From Chryseobacterium defluvii (GTDB lineage Bacteria; Bacteroidota; Bacteroidia; Flavobacteriales; Weeksellaceae): DNA of 64,000 bases. The stretch lies in assembly GCF_003634775.1 (NCBI RefSeq), contig NZ_RBXB01000002.1, forward strand, positions 124,001 through 188,000, given 5' to 3'. Under the pieces are notes generated by a model. The model made no database searches and was not told the origin of the DNA. It saw only the letters and a list, made by a program, of their open reading frames with translations. Position numbers and translations under genes: made by a program. This document shows, in pieces, positions 52,965 through 62,447 of this stretch; the first letter of the stretch is position 1, and each line of letters starts with the position of its first letter.

Positions 52965-53068
52965 GACAGTTTTACAATTAGGGTTAACACAATAAGTACA
53001 GCATACAATGCCATTAAGAATCTAAAACCGGATATTCCGGTTCGCTGAGGTTTTTTTACAATTGTCAT
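52961..53068 (-). CDS. 35-residue membrane peptide, first frame of the kdp operon
   Basis: An open frame starting MTIVKKPQRTGISGFRFLMA and continuing as a hydrophobic helix to LIVKLS. It has a basic N-terminus and one span. It overlaps the next small frame by 4 bp (ATGA). The chained order of three small frames directly before kdpA supports real translation. Confidence 0.5.
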   Translation of the reverse strand: MTIVKKPQRTGISGFRFLMALYAVLIVLTLIVKLS

Positions 53069-53182
53069 TTTTTAATATTTATCTGTAGGCTATATGCCAA
53101 AAGAAGATCCATTTTGGGGGTGTTTGTTGTAAGTATTTTTAAATGAATAAGTTAGTCCTGTTTCTCTTTAGGTGGGAAATTA

Positions 53183-53212
53183 AGAAAGCCTATCATTTTG
53201 ATAGGCTCTTTA
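53183..53212 (-). terminator. Terminator of the NtrC-type regulator gene
   Basis: AGCCTATCA pairs with TGATAGGCT around TTT; on the minus strand a short T-rich stretch follows. It lies about 70 bp beyond the stop of the regulator gene and before the kdp operon, so the two are probably separate transcripts. Confidence 0.65.
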
Positions 53213-53250
53213 TTAATATGATAAAATGTATTAAAGTTATCTACACAAAC

Positions 53251-53278
53251 TCATAACTTATAACTCATAACTTATAAC
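53251..53278. repeat. Tandem 14-bp repeat, two copies
   Basis: TCATAACTTATAAC occurs twice head to tail (53251-53264 and 53265-53278), directly after the stop of the regulator gene (on the minus strand). It may be a replication slippage product. Confidence 0.7.
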
Positions 53279-53281
53279 TGT

Positions 53282-54607
53282 TTACCTCAATCCGTATTCC
53301 TCCAGTTTGCGGTACAGCGTAGCGATTCCTATTTCCAGTAATCTGGCAGCTTCTGCTTTGTTTCCTTTTGTGTATTGCAGAACTTTCTGAATATGATCTT
53401 TTTCTAAAGATTTTATACTCAGAGAATCGTTTTCACTGGTGTTTTTATCAGTATAATGTGGAAGACTTTCCGAATCTAGCGTATTGTCATTCATCAGAAT
53501 CAGGCTTCTTTCAATGGTATTTCTTAATTCACGAATGTTTCCTTTCCAGTCATTCTTTTCCAGTGTTTTATAATATTCCGGATTGACCTGAACGGAAGAT
53601 AAATGAAGCTTATGGGAGAAAATATCAATAAAGCTTTTGGCCAGGACTTTTAAATCTTCTTTTCGTTCCCGGAGCGGAGGCAGGCTGATTTCGAATACGT
53701 TTAACCTGAAATACAGATCTTCCCTGAAATTCCCTTGCTTGATTTCGTCTTCAAGATTTCTGTTGGTAGCGGCAATCAATCTGAAATCTGATCTGGAAAC
53801 TTTAGTTTCGCCCATTTTAATAAATTCTCTGGTTTCCAGCACACGGAGCAGCTTTGCCTGAAGCTCGATCGGCATTTCCCCGATTTCATCCAGAAATAGA
53901 GTTCCGCCATTGGCTTCTTCTATCAATCCCTTTTTATCTTTCGTTGCTCCTGTAAAAGCCCCTTGCTTATGCCCGAAAAGTTCACTCTCCAGAATTTCTT
54001 TACTGAAAGCGGAACAGTTGATCGCTACAAAATTATTTTTCTTTCGATCGCTTCCTTCATGAATGGCATTGGCAAAAACTTCTTTTCCGGTCCCGGTTTC
54101 TCCGGTTAAAAGTACGGTAGCGTCGGTCAATGCTACCTTCTCTGCCATTTTTTTAGCCTGAAGGATAGCCACAGAGCTTCCTATGATCTGATTAAATCCT
54201 TTTTGAGAAGTATTTTTCTGAACAATTTTAGACCTGTTGTCTTTCACTTTTTCCAATGCTTTATAGACCAAAGGGATGATTTTCTCGTTATCATCGCCCT
54301 TGACAAGGTAATCATAAGCACCGTTTTTCATCGCCTGAACAGCATCCGTAATATTTCCGAAAGCAGTCATTACAATAATTTCAAGATGAGGATATTTGGT
54401 TTTGATGGACTTTACAAGGTCGATTCCAAAGACATCCGGCAGACGGACATCGCTTAATACGACATCAAAATCATACTGTTCAAGCATAGTGATTGCAGAA
54501 CGGGCAGTGGAAGCTTCTTTTACATTGAAATTTTCCTGAGAAAGGATCATTCCTAAAAGTGTAATGAGTTTAAGCTCATCGTCGATGATCAGAATGTTTC
54601 CGGACAT
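53282..54607 (-). CDS. Sigma-54-dependent response regulator, NtrC family
   Basis: Protein of 441 residues. Receiver domain (about 1-120) with [11 protein letters not shown] carrying the phosphoacceptor Asp; AAA+ sigma-54 activator domain (about 140-375) with Walker [15 protein letters not shown] loop (sigma-54 contact), [11 protein letters not shown]; and a Fis-type helix-turn-helix at the end ([23 protein letters not shown]). It lies upstream of and in the same direction as the kdp genes. The KdpD/kinase pair at 44-47 kb has no other regulator nearby, so this is the likely partner, replacing the OmpR-type KdpE of Proteobacteria. Confidence 0.92.
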   Translation of the reverse strand: MSGNILIIDDELKLITLLGMILSQENFNVKEASTARSAITMLEQYDFDVVLSDVRLPDVFGIDLVKSIKTKYPHLEIIVMTAFGNITDAVQAMKNGAYDYLVKGDDNEKIIPLVYKALEKVKDNRSKIVQKNTSQKGFNQIIGSSVAILQAKKMAEKVALTDATVLLTGETGTGKEVFANAIHEGSDRKKNNFVAINCSAFSKEILESELFGHKQGAFTGATKDKKGLIEEANGGTLFLDEIGEMPIELQAKLLRVLETREFIKMGETKVSRSDFRLIAATNRNLEDEIKQGNFREDLYFRLNVFEISLPPLRERKEDLKVLAKSFIDIFSHKLHLSSVQVNPEYYKTLEKNDWKGNIRELRNTIERSLILMNDNTLDSESLPHYTDKNTSENDSLSIKSLEKDHIQKVLQYTKGNKAEAARLLEIGIATLYRKLEEYGLR

Positions 54608-54782
54608 GGTGTGAATTTTTGGAAAACTAGTGCAAACTTAAGTAAACTTATATAAACAAAATGAATGTTGAGAAGTTTTATTGAAAAAAAAGATATTACA
54701 ATTTTATTTTTTTAATTACTGTTTTGGAAAAGATGATCGTATCATTTTCGCTACACTTTTCAACCTTAAGACATTGTGCCAA

Positions 54783-55226
54783 TTAAATCATACGTTTAAA
54801 AAAATGGTCAACTTTCACCTCTGAAAGCTGAACGGATGTTGTTGGTATCCCATAAGGAATCAGGCGATCAATCAGGTTTTCCAGGTGTGAGCTGTCGGCC
54901 AGGATGCATTCTGCAACCAGGCAGTATTCACCGGTAATACGCTTACAGCTAATAATTTCAGGGAATCTTGATAAATTATTGAGGAATGTTTTAAATTCAT
55001 CATTCTTGAACTTTAAGCTCATGACAACCTTTAATCCATACCCCAGTTTTGTGAAATCTATATCCACGCTAAATTGTTTGATCACTCCATTTTCGACCAG
55101 ATTCAATACGCGTTCTTTGGTAGCTGATTGTGATAAAGAAATTTTTCTTCCGATTTCAGCATAGCTCAGCCTTGAATTTTCATTCAGGATCTGGAGGATT
55201 TTGTAATCATATTCATCTAAAGCCAT
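54783..55226 (-). CDS. Lrp/AsnC family transcriptional regulator
   Basis: Protein of 147 residues with an N-terminal helix-turn-helix (LDEYDYKILQILNENSRLSYAEIGRKISLSQSATKERV) and the C-terminal ligand-binding RAM domain (GLKVVMSLKF, RITGEYCLVAECI, LIPYGIPTTSVQLSEV). It should bind an amino acid or similar effector and work as an octamer or dimer. It is divergent from the AhpD-like gene across 100 bp and may control it. Confidence 0.92.
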   Translation of the reverse strand: MALDEYDYKILQILNENSRLSYAEIGRKISLSQSATKERVLNLVENGVIKQFSVDIDFTKLGYGLKVVMSLKFKNDEFKTFLNNLSRFPEIISCKRITGEYCLVAECILADSSHLENLIDRLIPYGIPTTSVQLSEVKVDHFFKRMI

Positions 55227-55326
55227 TTTCGTTGTAATTGTATGTTAAATAAATTAAATCTGGTAAATTTAATCATTTTTACAGTGAATTCCGCTTTAGT
55301 GAAAATTTAATAAAAACGAACTTTGA

Positions 55327-55800
55327 ATGAGTATAAAATCAAAAAAAATGACAAGAATACCATTCTCTGAAAACGGAAATACTGCTTTTGAAAAACTGAT
55401 TGGCCATAACGTTACCATCCTTCATAACTGGAATCAGCTTGAAGAGACTTTTTGGCAAAGTACCTCTTTAGATAAAGAACTGCTGGAACAGGTCCGCAGA
55501 ACCATGGCGTTTGAAAATGGCTGCGAATACTGTATGGTTAAAGGCGGAAAGGCTGATTTTGATTCCTCTGAAATGAAAATTTCCATAGCCGCAGCGTTTG
55601 CAGAATTGTTTTGTAAAGACCACCATTCTATTATAAGTGGTCATTTTGATTTGTTGAAAGAATATTTTACAGATCAACAGATTTCAGAATTATGCACTTT
55701 TATTTCTTTTATCAATGCTTCTCAGAAATTGGGTAAAATTTTTAATCTGACAGAAAATTTTCAGACCCATGCGGTTGTAAAGCTAAAGGATCTTAAGTAA
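55327..55800 (+). CDS. Carboxymuconolactone decarboxylase/AhpD-like protein
   Basis: Protein of 157 residues, all-helical in pattern, with a redox motif ENGCEYCMVKGG (C-x-x-C preceded by Glu) as in AhpD-like peroxidase partners. A later conserved His is at or near HSIISGHFDLL. The gene starts at ATG 55327; another ATG seven codons later (MTRIPF) is equally possible. Divergent from an Lrp-type regulator. Substrate unknown. Confidence 0.8.
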   Translation: MSIKSKKMTRIPFSENGNTAFEKLIGHNVTILHNWNQLEETFWQSTSLDKELLEQVRRTMAFENGCEYCMVKGGKADFDSSEMKISIAAAFAELFCKDHHSIISGHFDLLKEYFTDQQISELCTFISFINASQKLGKIFNLTENFQTHAVVKLKDLK

Positions 55801-55868
55801 TTCACTTTTTCAAATATCATTATAGATACAAGAGTAAATAAAAATACATAGCATCTCTTTCTATTCCT

Positions 55869-55876
55869 TACATTTG
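55869..55876 (+). promoter_or_regulatory. -7 box for the M16 peptidase gene
   Basis: TACATTTG fits TAnnTTTG. A transcript from it would start near 55883, after the most upstream in-frame ATG at 55878, which argues for a downstream start codon. Confidence 0.5.
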
Positions 55877-55898
55877 TATGGCATTCAGGATAAAAAGA

Positions 55899-58784
55899 AT
55901 GAATATGGATTTATATATGACAGACCGAAAGTATAAAGAAACGCTTCATACCGATACAAACAATTACGAATATACTACAGTAACTCACGACGAAAATAAA
56001 GTAAGAATATATACGCTGAAAAACGGATTAAAGGTTTTTCTTGCGCAGAATTTTGATGCTCCAAGAATTCAAACGTTCATCCCGGTGAGAACTGGAAGCA
56101 ATAATGATCCGGCTGATAATACAGGTTTGGCGCATTATCTTGAACATATGATGTTCAAAGGAACTTCAAAGATCGGAACCCGTGATTGGGAGAAAGAAAA
56201 AATTCTGCTGGACCAGATTTCTGAGCTATACGAGCGGCATAAAGCAGAGCCCGATCCTGAAAAAAAGAAAGAGATTTATAAAAAAATTGACGAAATTTCT
56301 CAGGAGGCCAGCCAATATGCGATAGCCAATGAATACGACAAGATTATTTCTTCACTGGGAGCAAGCGGAACCAATGCGCACACCTGGTTTGATGAAACAG
56401 TGTATAAAAATAATATTCCGAACAACGAATTGGAAAAATGGCTGAAGATCGAGAAAGAAAGATTTTCTGAGATCGTTCTGCGTCTTTTTCATACGGAACT
56501 TGAGTCGGTGTATGAAGAATTCAACAGGGCACAGGACAATGATACCCGATTGGTCAACTACGAATTAATGAGCGCTCTTTTTCCAACCCATCCGAACGGG
56601 CAACAAACCACGCTTGGGAGACCGGAGCATCTGAAAAACCCTTCCATGAAGGCTATTCATAAATATTTTGATGAATATTATGTTCCTAATAACTATGCCA
56701 TGGTTTTGGTAGGTGATCTTGATTTTGAAGAAACCATTCAGCTTGTAGACCGGTATTTCGGAGCAATTCCCTATAAAGAACTGCCGAAGAAAACTCCGGT
56801 TATTGAAAAGCCAATTACAGGTATTGTAAAAAGAGCGGTGAAAAGCCCGACTACACCAAGAGTTCAACTAGCCTGGCGAACAGATAGCTATGGAACAAGG
56901 GAAGCTATGTTGGCGGATATTGTCGTGAATATTTTAAGCAACAGGGGTGAAGCAGGATTATTGGACCTCAATATCAATCAGACTCAAAAAATGCTTTGGG
57001 CACAAGCTTTTTCTGTCGGTTTGAAGCAGTATGGATATTTTTCCATTGTAGCTGTTCCCAAGGAAACACAAACATTGGATGAGGCAAAGGATATGGTGTT
57101 GGAGCAGATAGAACTGGTGAAGAAAGGGGAATTCCCGGATTGGATGCTTCCTTCTATCATCAATGATTTTAAGCTTCAAAGAATGAAAGGTCTTGAAACA
57201 GCAGAAGGTTTGGCCACTAACCTCTATGATACTTACATTAAAAACAGAACATGGGAGCAGGAGCTGAACGAAATGGATGAATATGCATCTTTTACCAAAG
57301 AGGATGTGGTAGAGTTTGCCAACGAATTTTTTAAAGATAATTATGTTGTTGTCCATAAAGAAAAAGGAGTTAATGATAAACTGGTAAGGGTTGAAAATCC
57401 CGGAATTACGCCTGTTAAGATCAATCGTGAAGCCCAATCTGTTTTTTTACAGCAGATACTTTCTGAAAAAACAGGAGACATTCAGCCGGAATTTCTTGAT
57501 TATCATAAAGAAATTATAACAGATAAGATCAAAGACAAGAAACTGAGTTTTGTTACTAATAAATACAATGATATTGCCCAGGCTCATTTTATTTTCCCTT
57601 TCGGAAGTGATCATGACAGAGATTTGGGTGTTTCCACTCAGGTTCTGCAGTATCTGGGAACCGAAAAGTTTTCACCTGAAGACCTGAAAAAAGAGTTTTT
57701 CAAGATCGGGGTAAGCAATGATTTTAAAACGACTCCGGACCAGCTTATGATTTCGTTGAGCGGGCTGGAAGAAAATATTGAAAAAGGAATTGGGCTGCTT
57801 CAGCACTGGATGTATGAAGTGAAGCCTGACCAGGAGATTTATAAACAATTTGTAGATACTGTTTTAGAAAACCGTGAAGCGGTGAAAAAGGATAAAAACC
57901 GGATCATGACCGCTTTAACGACGTATACAAAACTTGGGGCGTTTTCACGTTTCACAGACATTATTTCCAAAGAAGAACTGCAAAACAGCAGGGTAGAAGT
58001 TTTTGCAGACAGAATGAAAAAGCTTTTTAAATTCCCTTATGAAATATTCTTCTACGGAAAAGATTTTGAGAGCTTCAAGGGATATATTGATCAATATATC
58101 GAAACAGAAATCTTTACTATTCCGGAGCCTAAAAAATATCCGGAACCGGAAACCGATGGGAATGTATACTTTACAGGATATGATATGGTTCAGATAGAAA
58201 TGAGCAAAATTGGAAAAGGAAATAACGTGAATACGGCAGATTTTGGTAAAATCAATGTTTTTAACGAATATTTCGGGCGTGGATTATCATCTATCGTGTT
58301 CCAGGAAATCCGTGAAAGTAAAAGCTTAGCTTATTCAGCTTATGTTTCTTATGCTGCCAATGCTGAATTGGGACACCCGGATTATGTAACGACTTATATC
58401 GGAACTCAGCCGGATAAACTTCAGATCGCAGTAGATACGATGAACGATCTGATGACTAATCTTCCGGAAGTGCCGATTCAATTTGAAAATGCCAAAAATG
58501 CAGCCTTAAAACAGATTGCATCTACCAGAATTACAAGAACCAATGTCTTTTTCAATACGTTGAAACTCAAAAAACTGGGAGTTTCCCATGATTTCAGAAA
58601 AGATATTTATCACCAGATTCAGGGGATGAAATTTGAAGACATCAAACAGTTTTATCAGACTTCTATACAACCTTTACATTTCAATACCGCTATTATCGGG
58701 AAAAAGGAGAACCTGAATATGGATGCCGTCCATCAAATGGGACCCTTTAAGGAAGTAACGCTGGAAGAAATTTTCGGATATTGA
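55899..58784 (+). CDS. M16 family zinc metallopeptidase (insulinase/pitrilysin-like)
   Basis: Zinc peptidase of about 961 residues, two M16 halves on one chain. The inverted zinc motif is in HYLEHMMFKGT (HxxEH), with the third ligand Glu in the ELESVYEEFNRA region about 76 residues later. The second half (from about 510) is the inactive-type M16 C-terminal pair, with YFGRGLSSIVFQEIRESKSLAYSAY matching the substrate-clamp region. No signal peptide is evident, so it should be cytosolic or escape by another route. The frame allows an earlier ATG at 55878, but a -7 box sits at 55869-55876, so the ATG at 55899 is preferred. Substrates are probably peptides. Confidence 0.9.
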   Translation: MNMDLYMTDRKYKETLHTDTNNYEYTTVTHDENKVRIYTLKNGLKVFLAQNFDAPRIQTFIPVRTGSNNDPADNTGLAHYLEHMMFKGTSKIGTRDWEKEKILLDQISELYERHKAEPDPEKKKEIYKKIDEISQEASQYAIANEYDKIISSLGASGTNAHTWFDETVYKNNIPNNELEKWLKIEKERFSEIVLRLFHTELESVYEEFNRAQDNDTRLVNYELMSALFPTHPNGQQTTLGRPEHLKNPSMKAIHKYFDEYYVPNNYAMVLVGDLDFEETIQLVDRYFGAIPYKELPKKTPVIEKPITGIVKRAVKSPTTPRVQLAWRTDSYGTREAMLADIVVNILSNRGEAGLLDLNINQTQKMLWAQAFSVGLKQYGYFSIVAVPKETQTLDEAKDMVLEQIELVKKGEFPDWMLPSIINDFKLQRMKGLETAEGLATNLYDTYIKNRTWEQELNEMDEYASFTKEDVVEFANEFFKDNYVVVHKEKGVNDKLVRVENPGITPVKINREAQSVFLQQILSEKTGDIQPEFLDYHKEIITDKIKDKKLSFVTNKYNDIAQAHFIFPFGSDHDRDLGVSTQVLQYLGTEKFSPEDLKKEFFKIGVSNDFKTTPDQLMISLSGLEENIEKGIGLLQHWMYEVKPDQEIYKQFVDTVLENREAVKKDKNRIMTALTTYTKLGAFSRFTDIISKEELQNSRVEVFADRMKKLFKFPYEIFFYGKDFESFKGYIDQYIETEIFTIPEPKKYPEPETDGNVYFTGYDMVQIEMSKIGKGNNVNTADFGKINVFNEYFGRGLSSIVFQEIRESKSLAYSAYVSYAANAELGHPDYVTTYIGTQPDKLQIAVDTMNDLMTNLPEVPIQFENAKNAALKQIASTRITRTNVFFNTLKLKKLGVSHDFRKDIYHQIQGMKFEDIKQFYQTSIQPLHFNTAIIGKKENLNMDAVHQMGPFKEVTLEEIFGY

Positions 58785-58788
58785 TAAT

Positions 58789-58814
58789 AAAAGAGGCCTT
58801 CAAGGCCTCTTTTA
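58789..58814. terminator. Bidirectional terminator between M16 and S46 peptidase genes
   Basis: AAAAGAGGCC pairs with GGCCTCTTTT around TTCAA, followed by T/A-rich sequence. It lies 5 bp after the M16 stop and between convergent genes. Confidence 0.85.
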
Positions 58815-58820
58815 TTATTT

Positions 58821-58855
58821 ATAGTTTCGGCGGCGCAAAGCGCCGCCGAAACTAT
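58821..58855. repeat. Perfect 16-bp GC-rich hairpin with AAA loop
   Basis: ATAGTTTCGGCGGCGC pairs perfectly with GCGCCGCCGAAACTAT around AAA, 6 bp after a normal terminator and before the S46 peptidase stop. Style and core sequence resemble the hairpin at 41926-41970. Confidence 0.7.
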
Positions 58856-58865
58856 TGATTAGGTA

Positions 58866-61004
58866 TTATTTTACAATCTTCATTTCATCAATCAGCCATT
58901 TGGAATCGGCATATTTATCAATGATGAAAAGAATATATTTCGTATCTACCATGATGTTTCGGCTGAAACGCGGATCGTAATTGATATCGCTCATAGTTCC
59001 TTCCCACTGTCTGTCGAAGTTCAGTCCTACTAGGTTTCCGTAAGCATCCAAGGCAGGGCTTCCCGAATTTCCTCCGGTAGTATGGTTGGTTGCTGTAAAT
59101 CCTACAGGAACATCACCTGTTTTGTCTTTATACACTCCAAAATCTTTCCTGTTGTAAAGATCGATCAGCTTTTTAGGAACATCGAACTCATAATCTCCCG
59201 GAACGTATTTTTCCATCACTCCCGCTAAGTGAGTCTGGTAGTTGTAAGAAACCGCATCTCTAGGAGTTGAGCCTTTTACCTTTCCGTAAGTCACACGAAG
59301 GGTTGAATTAGCATCCGGGAAGAATTTTCTGTCTTTATCCGTTGCCATTTGCTGAGCCATGAATTTCTTCTGCAAAGCATCAATCTTCGCCTGAAGAGAA
59401 GTGTATTGCGGATCAGCAGCTTTCATGTATGTTTCCTTTAGATTGGTAAACAGTAGGTAAACCGGATCTTTCTTTAAGGTTTTGATTAATTTATCCTGAT
59501 TAGAAAATGCTTTATCAATATCCTGTGCTAAAGAAGCTCCGTTAACTTCTGATCTTCCGGTGATGATAGAATTTTTAGAGATTTCCTCAATAGACTGGAT
59601 ATTCTGAGCTTCATTCTTATATTTTTCAAACCCGGCAGGTAAAAACTGAGGGGTTGTTTTACTCGCATATAAAGCTAAAAGTTTAGCAGTTACTTTTGCA
59701 TCCAGTTCAGCACTGTAATCCTTATAGAAAGAAGAAAGCCTATTTTTGAAGGAAGCTAAGCTCTTTTCATCCATTCTTCCTGCTTCAACAGCCGCAATAT
59801 AATTGGAGTAAAGATTGGCAAGCGTTAATGTTTCTGCATTTCTGATTACTTCAGAATAATAGGCATTGTTTAAAGCATAAGGAGCCTGATCGTTATACAG
59901 TTTGTTTAGCTGGTCCAAAGTCGTTTTTACTTCAGGATTTTTAGCAACCAACGAGCCTTCATACATTACTTTTTTCTCTACCGCATTGGATTTTTTCAAT
60001 CCTTCCACTTCTCCGATCCATTTTTTCCAGTAGTTGGCTACCGAAGCATATTTTGAGGCGTATTTGATACGTGTTGCATTATCCACACGCATTTTCTCGT
60101 CTAATGTTTTCAGCGCAACATCACGCACGGCAATTCTTGCAGGATCAATTTCATTCATGATCTTTTCCACTGCAATAGCCGGAAGATATTCTGTAGTTCT
60201 TCCCGGGAATCCGAATACAAACGTGAAGTCGTTTTCGTTTTTATCTTTGATGGAAACCGGAAGGTAATGTTTCGGAACGTAAGGAACATTATCCTTAGAA
60301 TACTCAGCCGGTTTGTTATTCTTGTCGGCATAGATTCTGAACATGGAGAAATCTCCCGTATGTCTCGGCCACACCCAGTTATCCGTATCACTTCCAAATT
60401 TTCCGATGCTTTGAGGCGGTGCACCTACCAGACGAACATCTTTAAATGTTTCAATGGTATAGGCATAATATTTATTTCCATAGTACATGGGTTTCACAGA
60501 AATAGACTGGTAAGGTTCAATTTTCTGGGAATTTTTATAAACCTCAATATTGTTGGCGATTTTTTTGGAAAGTTCAGGCTCCGTAAGATTGTCCGTACCT
60601 TCTACAATTTGATTAGTTACTTCTTTGATATCTACAATAAAATCAACCGTTACGCCAGGATTGGGAAGTTCCGTACTCATGTTTTTGGCCCAGAAACCGT
60701 TCGTTAAAAGATCGTTCTCAACCGTTGAGTGGGCCTGGATCTGCCCATATCCGCAGTGGTGATTGGTTAATAATAATCCTTTCGGGGAAATAATTTCCGC
60801 AGTACATCCGCCATTGAACTGAACAACTGCATCCTTAATGCTTGCTTTTTGTGGGTTGAAGATGTCCTTGGCAGAGATTTTCATTCCCAAATCTTTCATT
60901 TCCTTTTCATTAAGCTCTGTAGGAATCCACATTCCACCATACTGTTGAGCAAAAGCCATTGCAGCCGGCAAAAGAAATACAGATAAAAGTATCTTTTTTG
61001 TCAT
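58866..61004 (-). CDS. S46 family dipeptidyl peptidase, DPP11-like
   Basis: Periplasmic serine dipeptidyl peptidase of 712 residues that removes dipeptides from oligopeptides. Signal peptide MTKKILLSVFLLPAAMAFAQ; catalytic His in LLTNHHCGYG (near 83), Asp in HTGDFSMF (near 225) and Ser in GGNSGSPALD (near 652). The S1-site segment reads NFDRQWEGTMSD: Arg where DPP7-type enzymes have Gly, which in the family points to Asp/Glu specificity (DPP11). A TTG two codons before the chosen ATG is ignored. It is convergent with the M16 gene; both process peptides. Confidence 0.9.
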   Translation of the reverse strand: MTKKILLSVFLLPAAMAFAQQYGGMWIPTELNEKEMKDLGMKISAKDIFNPQKASIKDAVVQFNGGCTAEIISPKGLLLTNHHCGYGQIQAHSTVENDLLTNGFWAKNMSTELPNPGVTVDFIVDIKEVTNQIVEGTDNLTEPELSKKIANNIEVYKNSQKIEPYQSISVKPMYYGNKYYAYTIETFKDVRLVGAPPQSIGKFGSDTDNWVWPRHTGDFSMFRIYADKNNKPAEYSKDNVPYVPKHYLPVSIKDKNENDFTFVFGFPGRTTEYLPAIAVEKIMNEIDPARIAVRDVALKTLDEKMRVDNATRIKYASKYASVANYWKKWIGEVEGLKKSNAVEKKVMYEGSLVAKNPEVKTTLDQLNKLYNDQAPYALNNAYYSEVIRNAETLTLANLYSNYIAAVEAGRMDEKSLASFKNRLSSFYKDYSAELDAKVTAKLLALYASKTTPQFLPAGFEKYKNEAQNIQSIEEISKNSIITGRSEVNGASLAQDIDKAFSNQDKLIKTLKKDPVYLLFTNLKETYMKAADPQYTSLQAKIDALQKKFMAQQMATDKDRKFFPDANSTLRVTYGKVKGSTPRDAVSYNYQTHLAGVMEKYVPGDYEFDVPKKLIDLYNRKDFGVYKDKTGDVPVGFTATNHTTGGNSGSPALDAYGNLVGLNFDRQWEGTMSDINYDPRFSRNIMVDTKYILFIIDKYADSKWLIDEMKIVK

Positions 61005-61156
61005 AATCAAAATTTTGCCCTAATTTACAAAGAAAAATAAACATACAGGATATAAATCCTAAGCATACGTTAAAAGATAAAACAGCCGGTTAAAAACAAA
61101 AATGTAATAATACTTCCGCAAATTGCGTTATAAAGGTTAACCACTAAAATATTGTT

Positions 61157-61639
61157 ATGAAAAATCAAACATTCTTATCAGGAATTGTTGCTGTTATCGT
61201 ATTAGCTTCATGTTCCAAGCAAAAACCCCAAGAAGTAACTGCTATTTCAACAGATACGATTGCAACGGTTCAAACTCCTGCTGATACTACAGCTTCTCCC
61301 ACTACAGCTGCAACAGCAGATAATTCTCAGAATTCTCTGGATTGGAACGGGACGTATGAGGCTACGGTTCCTTGTGCTGATTGCCCCGGAATAAAGACAA
61401 CTTTAACATTGAATAAGGATAAAACTTTCAGCATTACGGAAGAATATATCGACAGGAAATCTAAAAACGAAGACAAAGGTACTTTCGTATGGGATGCTAC
61501 GGGAAGTATAATTACTTTAAGCGGTAAAAGTGCAAAGTATAAATATAAAGTAGGAGAAAATAAACTTATTCAGCTGGATCTTGAAGGAAAAGAAATTGAC
61601 GGTCCGAATAAAGACCTCTACGTATTCAAGAAAAAATAA
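61157..61639 (+). CDS. NlpE N-terminal-domain lipoprotein
   Basis: Protein of 160 residues with lipobox VLASC (Cys about 19), a Thr/Ala-rich linker, and an NlpE_N-like barrel: GTYEATVPCADCPGIKTTLTL with the CxxC pair, then KYKVGENKLIQLDLEG. NlpE proteins in enteric bacteria report copper and surface stress; here only the N-terminal domain is present. It is divergent from the S46 gene and followed by a terminator. Confidence 0.82.
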   Translation: MKNQTFLSGIVAVIVLASCSKQKPQEVTAISTDTIATVQTPADTTASPTTAATADNSQNSLDWNGTYEATVPCADCPGIKTTLTLNKDKTFSITEEYIDRKSKNEDKGTFVWDATGSIITLSGKSAKYKYKVGENKLIQLDLEGKEIDGPNKDLYVFKKK

Positions 61640-61644
61640 ATGAT

Positions 61645-61674
61645 AAATAAAGGCGTTTAGCCTTTATTTTTTTA
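61645..61674. terminator. Terminator between NlpE-like and MgtC-like genes
   Basis: AATAAAGGC pairs with GCCTTTATT around GTTTA, followed by seven T. It lies between two convergent genes and may serve both. Confidence 0.8.
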
Positions 61675-61676
61675 TC

Positions 61677-62321
61677 CTAAAACTGGTAAGCGATAATTTT
61701 GCTGTCACTTCTCAGTTCTTTTATAAGAGATTCATGATTTATTTTTTTACCTGTCAGTATCCAGGTTGTACTCAGGTTTCCTTGTGAATATTGTTGTTTG
61801 GATGCCTTAGATTTCAGATGATATTTTTTGAAAAGCTCTTCACAGTGAAGAATATCGCCGGAATTTACAGTTTCGATTTTATATTCTATGATCTTATGAT
61901 TTTTATCTATAATATCTTCCAGATAGGTAAGAGCACTTAATACCAGCAACACTAAAATAGTTCCTAAAAGAGAAAGGTACACATACCCTGAACCTACCGC
62001 CATCCCTATGGAAGCCGTCGCCCAAATGGTGGTTGCGGTAGTGATTCCGTCAATTTTATTATCTCCTTTGAATATCACACCTGCGCCTAAAAAACCAATT
62101 CCCGTGATAATGTTAGCGGCGATGCGATCCGGATCATCAGTGCCGATTTTAATAGAAAGGATAGTAAACAGGCATGCTCCGAAACACACCAGAATAAAGG
62201 TTCGCAATCCCGCGGACTTGTTTCGGTATTCACGTTCCGCACCGATTAAAACACCAAGAAGCACGGAAATGAAAATCAGCAAAAGCTCATTTTGAATAGA
62301 ATGATCCTGTAAAAATTCCAT
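61677..62321 (-). CDS. MgtC/SapB family membrane protein
   Basis: Protein of 214 residues with about five spans: LLLIFISVLLGVLIGAEREYRNKSAGLRTFILVCFGACLFTIL and ANIITGIGFLGAGVIFKGDNKIDGITTATTIWATASIGMAVGSG, both strongly conserved in MgtC/SapB. The C-terminal 70 residues form a soluble ACT-like part. MgtC links magnesium shortage to ATP synthase control in Salmonella; the role in this phylum is not settled. Confidence 0.9.
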   Translation of the reverse strand: MEFLQDHSIQNELLLIFISVLLGVLIGAEREYRNKSAGLRTFILVCFGACLFTILSIKIGTDDPDRIAANIITGIGFLGAGVIFKGDNKIDGITTATTIWATASIGMAVGSGYVYLSLLGTILVLLVLSALTYLEDIIDKNHKIIEYKIETVNSGDILHCEELFKKYHLKSKASKQQYSQGNLSTTWILTGKKINHESLIKELRSDSKIIAYQF

Positions 62322-62447
62322 CTTTTATCTTTTAAACATGCTTAGATTAAAATTACGATAAAATATTTTAATGACGGACTTGAAAATGAAAGCCGATTTT
62401 AATGAAAATTAAGTAATTTGGAAATTTAAAAAAATAACTGCATTGTT

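Noticed and set aside
53069-53180. Sigma-54 -24/-12 promoter before the kdp operon
   Set aside because: TTGGCA occurs on the minus strand, but no GC doublet follows at the proper distance.
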